NCBI GenBank assembly: GCA_030037515.1 | Contig: JASHRE010000632.1 | Coordinates: 1-5,114 of the forward strand | Reading direction: 5' to 3' | DNA from: Candidatus Sulfotelmatobacter sp. | GTDB taxonomy: Bacteria > Acidobacteriota > Terriglobia > Terriglobales > Acidobacteriaceae | DNA: 5,114 nt | Shown: piece after piece, positions 1 through 5,023 of the stretch | Numbering within the stretch: the stretch's first letter is position 1 | How the letters are laid out: each line of letters opens with the position of its first letter | Translations under genes and position numbers: made by a program | The notes under the pieces: generated by a model | The model's database searches: none | What the model saw: only the letters and a program-made list of their open reading frames with translations | What the model was told of the DNA's origin: nothing

Positions 1-213
1 GAGCGCTGCGATCTGGTTCAAATCTGCGCCGGCGGAGAAGAATCGATGGTTGCCCGTGAGGATCAGTGGACGCGGAGAAGCGGCGAGATGCCGGAGCGTT
101 TCTGTCATGCCCCGCACGACGGCCTGCGTAAGGCGATTGGTGCCGTCCTCTGACTGGAGGCTGAGGATCGAGACTCCTTGTCGTTCATCGATTTGGCACG
201 TCGTGCCCGGCAT
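1..213 (-). CDS. Enoyl-CoA hydratase/isomerase (crotonase family), N-terminal part only
   Basis: The first 71 residues of a crotonase-fold protein are encoded here; the gene continues beyond the left edge, so the C-terminus is missing. The diagnostic segment is LILTGNHRFFSAGADLNQI (residues 50-68). It contains the family's strand followed by the A/S-A-G-A-D-L loop that binds CoA and forms half of the oxyanion hole. Family members hydrate or isomerise acyl-CoA thioesters in the cytoplasm, but the substrate cannot be told from this piece, and the acid/base glutamates lie outside the window. The ATG at 213 is the first start after the in-frame TGA that ends the upstream gene, 48 bp away. No clear Shine-Dalgarno precedes it. 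It lies in the same direction as the B12-binding gene and is probably cotranscribed with it, which suggests CoA-ester metabolism. It could equally be a methylmalonyl-CoA decarboxylase-like or other crotonase member. Confidence 0.85.
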   Translation of the reverse strand, partial: MPGTTCQIDERQGVSILSLQSEDGTNRLTQAVVRGMTETLRHLAASPRPLILTGNHRFFSAGADLNQIAAL

Positions 214-261
214 CGAGAAGTCGTTGCGAAAACTGCTTGGCTGGAAATCTTCGTGAAGCCC

Positions 262-993
262 TCAGGGGGTGCGTGTTATCCACTCGCCCAGCCGGCAGCT
301 GTCTTCCTCTAGGAGAAACGTCCCCGCGCCAAAACACTCGCCGAAAATGCGGTGCGATTCTGGATCGCGGGCAGCGCGCGTGATCCATTGTCTGCCCACC
401 TGATATTGTGCTGGCGTGAACCACCTCTGGGGTAGGACTTCGACCAGCCCCGCTTGCAGATACAAGACGAAAAGCGCAAATGCCGGATCGTCGTTCGAAG
501 TCGCCTTATAGCTGGTCGGAACGATGAGCTCATCGACAGTACGCAATTCTGCAGGCGCGTCGATTTTGTGCGTTCCGGGCGCGAGCGAAAGCGCAATCTC
601 GAAGTCCGCGATGGGCGCGGTCGCGGCATAAATCCGGTCTGACGATTGTTTGAACCAGCCTGCGACCTCAGCCAGATCGAATGCCTTCAGCTGATCGGGA
701 TCGAAACAGGTTACGCGGATGCTACGGCCCTCGGGACACCAAATTCCGACGAAATGTGGCGGGACAAGAAATGGACGGCAATAAGTATTCAGCGCCAGGC
801 GCGCCAGGGCGGAGTCTTGTTCAAGCCGGAGCGTAACCAGATGCGCAATCGGCCCGGTTTCACCGTGATGCGTCCAGACAAAGTGCTGGTCGGCAAGAGA
901 GCGAAGGGATGGGAACGTTTCCCAATACCAAGGCGCGGGACCGATTACGCCCGCGAGCGTCTCACGCAAGCGCTGCGCGTCGATGCCAGTCAT
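262..993 (-). CDS. Unrecognised 243-residue protein, translationally coupled to the B12-binding subunit
   Basis: I do not recognise this family. The protein is predicted soluble: I see no signal peptide and no membrane segment. It is rich in aromatic residues, for example WYWETFPSL at 22-30, RPFLVPPHFVGIWCP at 73-87 and PQRWFTPAQYQVG at 188-200. Three cysteines near the middle and end (C72, C86, C96) and C220 are not arranged as an obvious metal site. Its ATG shares its A with the TGA of the preceding gene (TGATG at 995-991), so translation is probably coupled and expression matched to the cobalamin-binding subunit. It is followed 48 bp later by an enoyl-CoA hydratase gene. Coding is supported by the uninterrupted frame, the precise overlap and a normal amino acid composition. 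A role in acyl-CoA or B12-enzyme metabolism is inferred from position only. Confidence 0.75.
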   Translation of the reverse strand: MTGIDAQRLRETLAGVIGPAPWYWETFPSLRSLADQHFVWTHHGETGPIAHLVTLRLEQDSALARLALNTYCRPFLVPPHFVGIWCPEGRSIRVTCFDPDQLKAFDLAEVAGWFKQSSDRIYAATAPIADFEIALSLAPGTHKIDAPAELRTVDELIVPTSYKATSNDDPAFALFVLYLQAGLVEVLPQRWFTPAQYQVGRQWITRAARDPESHRIFGECFGAGTFLLEEDSCRLGEWITRTP

Positions 994-1412
994 CAGCCGA
1001 CCGTCGGCACGCTTGGCCGCTTCACGTTCGTGCGGATAAACTGCACAATCTCGTCCATGGCCGTTCCGGGCTGGAAGATTGCGGCAACGCCAGCCTTTTT
1101 GAGACCGTCGATATCCTGGTCGGGGATGATGCCGCCGACGAGTACCAACACGTCGTCCATTTTGTTTTGGCGAAGCAGGTCCATGACTCGCGGGACGATC
1201 GCGTTATGAGCGCCCGAAAGAATGGAAAGTCCAATGACCTTCACGTCTTCCTGCAGAGCGGCGTTGACGATCATCTCAGGAGTCTGGCGCAGGCCGGTGT
1301 AGATGACTTCCATGCCTGCGTCGCGCAGGGCACGGGCAATGACCTTAGCTCCGCGATCGTGCCCGTCAAGGCCGGGCTTGGCCACCAGCACGCGGATTTT
1401 CGGGTCGGACAT
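993..1412 (-). CDS. Methylmalonyl-CoA mutase small (cobalamin-binding) subunit-like protein
   Basis: This is a stand-alone 139-residue B12-binding domain with the Rossmann-like fold. The base-off/His-on signature D-x-H-x-x-G is present as DGHDRG at residues 16-21, with His18 expected to ligate cobalt. The second conserved motif S-x-L is SILSG (63-67) and the third is VGG (92-94), followed by PGT at 115-117, which lines the dimethylbenzimidazole tail pocket. Length and sequence match the C-terminal domain of methylmalonyl-CoA mutase made as a separate chain, as in archaea and several bacterial phyla. With a large catalytic subunit it would interconvert methylmalonyl-CoA and succinyl-CoA in the cytoplasm. 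That large subunit is not in this window, so an isobutyryl-CoA mutase-type or similar acyl-CoA mutase partner is also possible. The start at 1412 has no strong ribosome site. The stop overlaps the next gene's start. Confidence 0.92.
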   Translation of the reverse strand: MSDPKIRVLVAKPGLDGHDRGAKVIARALRDAGMEVIYTGLRQTPEMIVNAALQEDVKVIGLSILSGAHNAIVPRVMDLLRQNKMDDVLVLVGGIIPDQDIDGLKKAGVAAIFQPGTAMDEIVQFIRTNVKRPSVPTVG

Positions 1413-1425
1413 CGCTATTCATTTA

Positions 1426-1452
1426 ACCACAGAGCGCACCGGCATCACAGAG
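1426..1452. repeat. Degenerate ACCACAGAG-type short tandem repeat
   Basis: ACCACAGAG (1426-1434) and ATCACAGAG (1444-1452) lie exactly 18 bp apart, with a degenerate 9-bp unit between them. Together with the preceding TTA this resembles the TTAACCACAGAGGCACAGAG-type intergenic motif that I recall from many GC-rich bacterial genomes. It lies 13-40 bp upstream of the B12-binding gene's start and would be in its leader. Function is unknown. Confidence 0.4.
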
Positions 1453-1476
1453 GGGCAAATAGCTTGACTACAGACA

Positions 1477-1773
1477 GTCAACGAGAGCCTATGCCCCGGT
1501 TGGTAACGGCGGCGGAAGCGGCCGCCCTGGGATTTGGCGGCCCGTCGATCGTTGCCTGGGCCACGGGCGTGTCGCGGCGAGCCATTCGCACTGGGGCAAG
1601 AGAACTTAAGCAAAAACCGCGGGTGTTCGGGCTCGCAGGTCGGGTTCGGCGCCCAGGGGGAGGGCGAAAGAAGACCGTGCATCAGGATCCGACCCTGACC
1701 AGATTCGTTTCACGGAGGTTGGAATTACACGATCTTGCCGCACACGACTGCTGTATCTAGGTTGAATGGTTGA
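1477..1773 (+). pseudogene. ISAzo13-family transposase remnant, internally deleted and frameshifted
   Basis: Two fragments of one transposase sit back to back. The first (in frame from about 1491 to 1697) encodes RLVTAAEAAALGFGGPSI, then SRRAIRTGARELK, then RVRRPGGGRKK and QDPTL. This is the N-terminal helix-turn-helix region typical of ISAzo13-family transposases. The second, in the +1 frame (1699-1773), encodes PDSFHGGWNYTILP and ends at a TGA. FHGxWNYTI is the family's characteristic extreme C-terminus. The whole catalytic core between them is gone; family proteins are usually near 400 residues. A further frame slip may exist near 1487-1497, because a different frame there reads VNERS, which would normally lead into RRLVTAAEA. 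The usual 25-30 residues before that point are not seen. The element cannot make transposase. Confidence 0.8.
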
Positions 1774-1796
1774 GCTATTTATTTTGTGACAGGAAC

Positions 1797-2396
1797 TTAA
1801 AGGGTTTTGATGTCTAGACTGCGCCACAAATACCAGCAGGCAATGCTGCGATAGGGAGCCCATTTCTGTGCGATCTTCTGCATTTCCTGCGGCTTGGGCA
1901 GCTTGCGTTTGCGGTAATGCTTTTTCATCGCAGCCTGCACGCCGTAATCGCCCGTGGGCAGCACATCGGGACGGCGCAACGTGAACATTAGAAACATTTG
2001 CGCAGTCCACACCCCGATGCCTTTCACCTGCGTGAGATGCGCGATGACTTCGTCGTCCGCCATCTCCGCCAGACGCGAAAAATCAAGCAGTCCGGAAACC
2101 GTTTTGGTCGCGAGATCGCGCAGGTAGCTCGATTTCTGTTTTGACAATCCCACGCTGCGCATTTGCTCGTCGGTCAGCTTGAGGATTCCTTGCGGCGTCA
2201 GCGGCTCGCCCGCGACTGCAGTGAAGCGATTGAAGATCGTCTCGGCGGCTCTGCCATTCAGTTGTTGATAGAGAATCGACTCGGCGAGGCTGTGGAACTC
2301 TGGCGGTCCGTATTCCATCCGAAATGGGCCAACCCGCTCGATAATCCCGCACAGCACCGGATCGCAGGTTTTGAGATGATTCAGGGCTTTGCGCAT
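1797..2396 (-). CDS. DNA-3-methyladenine glycosylase II, AlkA-like (HhH-GPD superfamily)
   Basis: This 199-residue protein should excise alkylated bases such as 3-methyladenine from DNA as the first step of base excision repair. The fold signature is clear. ILYQQL (41-46) is the family's Q-Q helix near the lesion site. LTQVKGIGVWTA (121-132) is the helix-hairpin-helix that grips the DNA backbone. PTGDYGVQ (147-154) carries Asp150, the expected catalytic aspartate. PYRSIACWYLWR (181-192) is the usual C-terminal helix. It is shorter than E. coli AlkA (282 residues) and lacks the N-terminal beta domain, as in the common compact bacterial versions. There is no cysteine cluster for an iron-sulfur centre, arguing against EndoIII/MutY. 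The ATG at 2396 is fixed by an in-frame TAG six bases upstream. No Shine-Dalgarno is visible, so the message may be leaderless. It is monocistronic here. Confidence 0.92.
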   Translation of the reverse strand: MRKALNHLKTCDPVLCGIIERVGPFRMEYGPPEFHSLAESILYQQLNGRAAETIFNRFTAVAGEPLTPQGILKLTDEQMRSVGLSKQKSSYLRDLATKTVSGLLDFSRLAEMADDEVIAHLTQVKGIGVWTAQMFLMFTLRRPDVLPTGDYGVQAAMKKHYRKRKLPKPQEMQKIAQKWAPYRSIACWYLWRSLDIKTL

Positions 2397-2398
2397 GA

Positions 2399-2412
2399 GC
2401 TATACGTATAGC
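2399..2412. promoter_or_regulatory. Perfect 14-bp palindrome at the start of the AlkA-like gene
   Basis: GCTATACGTATAGC is fully self-complementary and ends 2 bp before the glycosylase start codon at 2396. As RNA it could not close a hairpin efficiently because the centre has no loop, so a DNA site for a dimeric regulator is the better reading. On the minus strand it also supplies TATACG, a possible -10 element 8 bases from the ATG, but no matching -35 box is visible. The role is inferred from symmetry and position. Confidence 0.4.
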
Positions 2413-2823
2413 ACAAGTCGCGACGTGGAGGCGAACAAAAAACGAATAGCGGGGGGGCATGTCGTTCAGGAGGGTTGAAGTCCCTCTGGCGCTCAGCGCT
2501 ATATCCAAAGGCGGGGTTATTGATCGCTGGCCGGAGAAAGCAGAAGGTATGGAGACGTCCAACCGGGTACGAAAGCGAAAGCTGGATACAGCCAAAGCGA
2601 ACCTGAAGCCACTGCGGTCAAGTTTCCTGCCGTGCCGCCCGCAGTCACCTTGGTTAATGGGCGGGCAGGGTGTCCGCCGTGAGGCGGGATCTGCAAGGGC
2701 CGGCGCAGAAGTATCGGGCCGTAATCGATGGGGAAACCCGAAATGAACCTGGTGCCTTCCAGAGACTCCGCCAGCTCTCCGGGCTCGCATGCTGTTCTTC
2801 ATCCCTGGTCCGGTTAACTCCTT

Positions 2824-2857
2824 CTTGGCATCGAGGCAGTTATGAATCCTTGCCAAG
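2824..2857 (+). other. Short stem (CTTGGCA/TGCCAAG), possible domain IV stub
   Basis: CTTGGCA (2824-2830) is the exact reverse complement of TGCCAAG (2851-2857), enclosing a 20-nt loop. It abuts and partly overlaps the 5' edge of the domain V hairpin, where the domain IV basal stem of a group II intron belongs. If so, domain IV is only about 30 nt and has lost, or never held, the maturase gene. The last two bases are shared with domain V, so the full stem and full domain V cannot form together. Confidence 0.35.
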
Positions 2858-2888
2858 GCTGCATACGGGAAAACTGTAGGTGCAGTTT
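2856..2888 (+). ncRNA. Group II intron domain V hairpin
   Basis: A basal 8-bp helix, AGGCTGCA with TGCAGTTT (2856-2863 with 2881-2888), is interrupted on the 3' side by a two-base bulge GG (2879-2880). An upper 5-bp helix TACGG/CTGTA (2864-2868/2874-2878) is capped by GAAAA. This is the domain V architecture. Compared with the common GAGCCGTA...TACGGTTC form, several pairs have changed on both sides (G-C to A-U, C-G to U-A, U-A to C-G), which supports a real paired structure. The catalytic triad, normally AGC or CGC, reads GGC here, and the bulge is GG rather than the usual CG/AC. Splicing activity is therefore doubtful. Confidence 0.65.
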
Positions 2889-2924
2889 GAGAAGCGGACG
2901 GACGCCAGCGTGAGGGTTCTTACG

Positions 2925-2962
2925 CGCCTCCGAGCCGAGCGCCTCGAAAGAGCCCGGAGGCG
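2925..2962 (-). terminator. Strong GC-rich hairpin downstream of glgB, possible terminator
   Basis: CGCCTCCGAGC (2925-2935) pairs with GCCCGGAGGCG (2952-2962) over 11 bp. As glgB-sense RNA one of these is a G-U pair; as plus-strand RNA it is an A-C mismatch, so the hairpin is more stable as the glgB transcript. The loop contains a nested CGAG/CTCG stem (2936-2939/2943-2946). It lies 26 bp beyond the glgB stop codon, where a terminator would sit. No T-run follows on the minus strand, so it is not a canonical intrinsic terminator. It may instead protect the mRNA 3' end. Confidence 0.35.
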
Positions 2963-2987
2963 TGACGCACATTCCGGCGTGGTTTCG

Positions 2988-4904
2988 TCAGCCGGCTTTC
3001 AGAAACAGCGCTCCCAGCGGGGGCAGGGTCAGCTTCAGCGAATACGGCCGGCCATGCACCAACAAGGGTTCGGCATGCACGCCGCCCAGATTTCCCATAC
3101 CGCTGCCAGCGTACTCGCGGGCGTCGCTGTTCAGCAGCTCGCGCCAGTACCCGCCATGAGGCACGCCGACGAGATATTCCGTGCGCGGCACCGGAGTGAA
3201 GTTGCAGACCACCAGAATCGTATCCTGCGGATTTTCGCTCTTGCGCAGCAGGGAAATCGTGCTGTTGGCGTTGTCGTTGACGTCGACCCACTCAAATCCT
3301 GCCGGATCGTTATCGAGTACGTGCATCGCTGGTTCGTGACGATAAAAGCGGTTCAGCTGCTCCATCCAGGCCTGCACGCCGCGGTGTACCGGGTACTGCA
3401 GAACGTGCCACTCCAGACTGGAATCGTGCGTCCACTCGCGCACCTGGCCGAATTCTCCGCCCATGAACAGCAGCTTTTTGCCGGGCTGCGCATACATGTA
3501 GGCATAAAGCAGCCGCAGATTCGCAAAGCGCTGCCATTCGTCGCCCGGCATTTTCCCGATCAATGATCCCTTGCCGTGCACGACTTCATCATGGGAGAGC
3601 GGCAGCACAAAATTTTCGTGCCACGAATACAGCATGCGAAAGGTCAGCAGATTGTGGTGATACTTGCGATGAATGGGGTCGTTCTGAAAATACTTCAGGG
3701 TGTCGTGCATCCAGCCCATGTCCCACTTTTCGCCGAAGCCCAGGCCGCCGACGTAAACCGGCTTCGACACCATGGGCCACGCCGTCGATTCTTCGGCAAC
3801 CGTCTGAATATCCGGATGCTCCTTGTACGACTCCTGATTGAATCTGCGCAAAAAGTCGATCGCGTCGAGATTCTCGCGCCCGCCGTATTTGTTGGGAATC
3901 CACTCGCCCTGCTTGCGCGAATAATCCAGATAGAGCATCGACGCGACCGCATCCACACGCAGGCCATCGGCGTGATATTTGTCGAACCAGAACATCGCGC
4001 TCGACATCAGGAAGCTACGCACCTCCGCGCGGCCGTAATTAAAGATGTGGGTCTTCCAGTCGGGATGAAATCCCTGGCGCGAGTCGGCGTGTTCATACAA
4101 GTGCGTGCCGTCGAAATAGGCGAGACCATGGCCATCGGAAGGGAAGTGCGAAGGCACCCAGTCGAGAATGACTCCAATGCCATGCCGGTGCAGATAGTCG
4201 ACCAGGTACATGAAATCCTGCGGCGTGCCGTAGCGCGCAGTTGGCGCAAAGTATCCGGTGGTCTGATATCCCCACGAACCGTAGAAGGGATGCTCCATCA
4301 CCGGCAGAAACTCCACATGCGAGAATCCAAGTTGGCTGACATATTCGGCCAGCCGAGGTGCCATCTCGCGATAGGTCAACGGACGATTGTGCTCTTCCGG
4401 CACGCGCATCCACGAACCGATATGCACTTCGTAAATCGACTGCGGCGCCCGCAGCGAATTGCGACCGCCCCGTGTCCGCATCCACTCATGATCATTCCAG
4501 TCGTAATGGAGATCCCACACGACGCTGGCAGTCCGCGGAGGTTTTTCATTCCAGAATCCAACCGGATCCGCTTTGTCAATGCGGTAGCCGTGATGCTGCG
4601 ACTCGATGTGAAACTTGTACAGAGCGCCCTGATTCGCGCCGGGGATGAAACCTTCCCACACACCGGAAGAGGCGAGTGGCTCCAGATCGTTTGCCTTGGG
4701 ATCCCATCCGTTGAAGCTGCTCACCACGGAAACCGATCGCGCGTTCGGCGCCCACACGCTGAAAATCGCGCCGGATTGTCCGTTGTGCGAGGCGAGATGC
4801 GCCCCCACCTTGTCGTAAATGCGGTAATTGCTGCCTTCATTGAACAGATAGAGATCTTGATCGGTGAGCAGACGTGGTGCCGCGATTGTGGATTCCGGGC
4901 TCAT
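2988..4904 (-). CDS. glgB: 1,4-alpha-glucan (glycogen) branching enzyme GlgB, GH13
   Basis: GlgB cuts alpha-1,4 glucan chains and re-attaches the piece through an alpha-1,6 bond, making glycogen branches in the cytoplasm. The 638-residue protein has a CBM48-type beta domain at about 28-115 (FSVWAPNARSVSVVSSFNGWD). The GH13 barrel follows with all conserved regions: DWVPSHF (248-254), GLRVDAV with nucleophile Asp318, VAEEST with acid/base Glu371, and LPLSHDEVVHGK with transition-state Asp439. The 318/371/439 spacing equals that of E. coli Asp405/Glu458/Asp526. GGLGFGEKWDMGWMHDTL (386-403) and a C-terminal beta domain (about 535-638) complete it. It lacks the extra N1 domain of the 728-residue E. 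coli enzyme. The frame is open to an ATG at 5003, but those 33 residues look non-family and overlap the BlaI operator, so ATG 4904 is preferred; no good Shine-Dalgarno is visible. A 10-bp palindrome, ACACTAGTGT, lies at 4916-4925. No other glycogen genes are in view. Confidence 0.96.
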   Translation of the reverse strand: MSPESTIAAPRLLTDQDLYLFNEGSNYRIYDKVGAHLASHNGQSGAIFSVWAPNARSVSVVSSFNGWDPKANDLEPLASSGVWEGFIPGANQGALYKFHIESQHHGYRIDKADPVGFWNEKPPRTASVVWDLHYDWNDHEWMRTRGGRNSLRAPQSIYEVHIGSWMRVPEEHNRPLTYREMAPRLAEYVSQLGFSHVEFLPVMEHPFYGSWGYQTTGYFAPTARYGTPQDFMYLVDYLHRHGIGVILDWVPSHFPSDGHGLAYFDGTHLYEHADSRQGFHPDWKTHIFNYGRAEVRSFLMSSAMFWFDKYHADGLRVDAVASMLYLDYSRKQGEWIPNKYGGRENLDAIDFLRRFNQESYKEHPDIQTVAEESTAWPMVSKPVYVGGLGFGEKWDMGWMHDTLKYFQNDPIHRKYHHNLLTFRMLYSWHENFVLPLSHDEVVHGKGSLIGKMPGDEWQRFANLRLLYAYMYAQPGKKLLFMGGEFGQVREWTHDSSLEWHVLQYPVHRGVQAWMEQLNRFYRHEPAMHVLDNDPAGFEWVDVNDNANSTISLLRKSENPQDTILVVCNFTPVPRTEYLVGVPHGGYWRELLNSDAREYAGSGMGNLGGVHAEPLLVHGRPYSLKLTLPPLGALFLKAG

Positions 4905-4968
4905 GGAAGTTCGCCACACTAGTGTACCGGAGTGGGCCGCCGTGGGATACGCACCAGCAAAAAAGGGC

Positions 4969-4999
4969 TTGACGATAAAACTACAAATGTAGTAATTAT
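4969..4999 (+). promoter_or_regulatory. Probable promoter of the BlaI-family gene
   Basis: TTGACG (4969-4974) is a good -35 match. An AT-rich -10 candidate follows, AATTAT (4994-4999, 19-bp spacing) or the overlapping TAATTA (4993-4998, 18 bp). Neither -10 is close to consensus, so the exact box is uncertain. The spacer is occupied by the ACTACA/TGTAGT operator, so a bound repressor would block RNA polymerase. Confidence 0.5.
4980..4993. promoter_or_regulatory. BlaI/MecI-type operator
   Basis: ACTACA-AA-TGTAGT is a perfect inverted repeat with 6-bp arms and a 2-bp centre. The TACA...TGTA core is the hallmark of BlaI/MecI operators. It lies 31 bp upstream of the start codon of a BlaI-family gene and inside that gene's likely promoter, as expected for autorepression. 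It is 76 bp upstream of the divergent glgB start, so control of glgB is possible but not shown. Confidence 0.75.
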
Positions 5000-5011
5000 G
5001 CATACATCGAT

Positions 5012-5016
5012 AGGAG
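5012..5016 (+). promoter_or_regulatory. Shine-Dalgarno site of the BlaI-family gene
   Basis: AGGAG sits 7 bases before the ATG at 5024. It is the clearest ribosome binding site in the window and fixes the start of the repressor gene. Confidence 0.8.
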
Positions 5017-5023
5017 ACAAGGA

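Larger units (their letters stand above)
2460..2925 (+). ncRNA. ORF-less group II intron-like ribozyme RNA (probable remnant; ends approximate)
   Basis: This stretch has no convincing protein gene but shows an ordered set of group II intron features on the plus strand. CCAACC (2559-2564) followed by ACGAAAGCGAAAGCTGGATAC (from 2569) resembles the domain I segment of Ll.LtrB-type introns (AACCGAAAAGCGAAAGCTGATACGG, from memory). CCGCC-GTGA-GGCGG (2674-2687) and GGG-GAAA-CCC (2730-2739) are hairpins with GNRA loops, and the latter sits in a context like TGGGGAAACCCGAAA of the intron core. TTGGCA/TGCCAA (2825-2830/2851-2856) could close a tiny domain IV just before domain V at 2856-2888. A hairpin at 2908-2925 could be domain VI. 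A 5-bp hairpin GAGGG/CCCTC lies at 2470-2486. No reverse transcriptase/maturase coding is left, and the core is shorter than usual. A clear GTGYG 5' end and a bulged-A domain VI were not found, so the boundaries are guesses. Confidence 0.6.

Noticed and set aside
909..1760. 283-codon plus-strand open frame
   Set aside because: Its first two thirds are antisense to the unknown protein and the B12-binding gene. Only the last ~70 codons have meaning, as the ISAzo13 N-terminal fragment, so it is not a real fusion gene.
1457..1780. AAATAGCT (1457-1464) and AGCTATTT (1773-1780) as terminal inverted repeats of the IS relic
   Set aside because: Only 8 bp match exactly, with no clear target duplication. 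The transposase N-terminus also seems to lack its first residues, so the left end may already be gone. Kept only as a possibility.
2451..2457. Run of seven G residues
   Set aside because: A single homopolymer with no neighbouring promoter or repeat context; may be a sequencing-sensitive spot but says nothing about function.
2459..2746. 95-codon plus-strand open frame in the intergenic region
   Set aside because: No recognisable domain and no ribosome site that convinces; it coincides with the group II intron-like RNA segment.
2083..2856. 257-codon minus-strand open frame spanning the AlkA-like gene's 5' half and the intergenic region
   Set aside because: It overlaps the AlkA-like gene in another frame, has low-complexity Arg/Ser-rich content, and the intergenic part is better explained as structured RNA on the other strand.
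3576..4922. 448-codon open frame on the plus strand
   Set aside because: It lies wholly antisense to glgB, whose protein is unmistakable; the translated sequence resembles no family and reflects GC-rich codon bias.
4905..5003. 33-residue N-terminal extension of GlgB from an ATG at 5003
   Set aside because: The extension is unlike the family, runs through the BlaI operator and promoter, and resembles neither a signal peptide nor an N1 domain; ATG 4904 gives a normal N-terminus.
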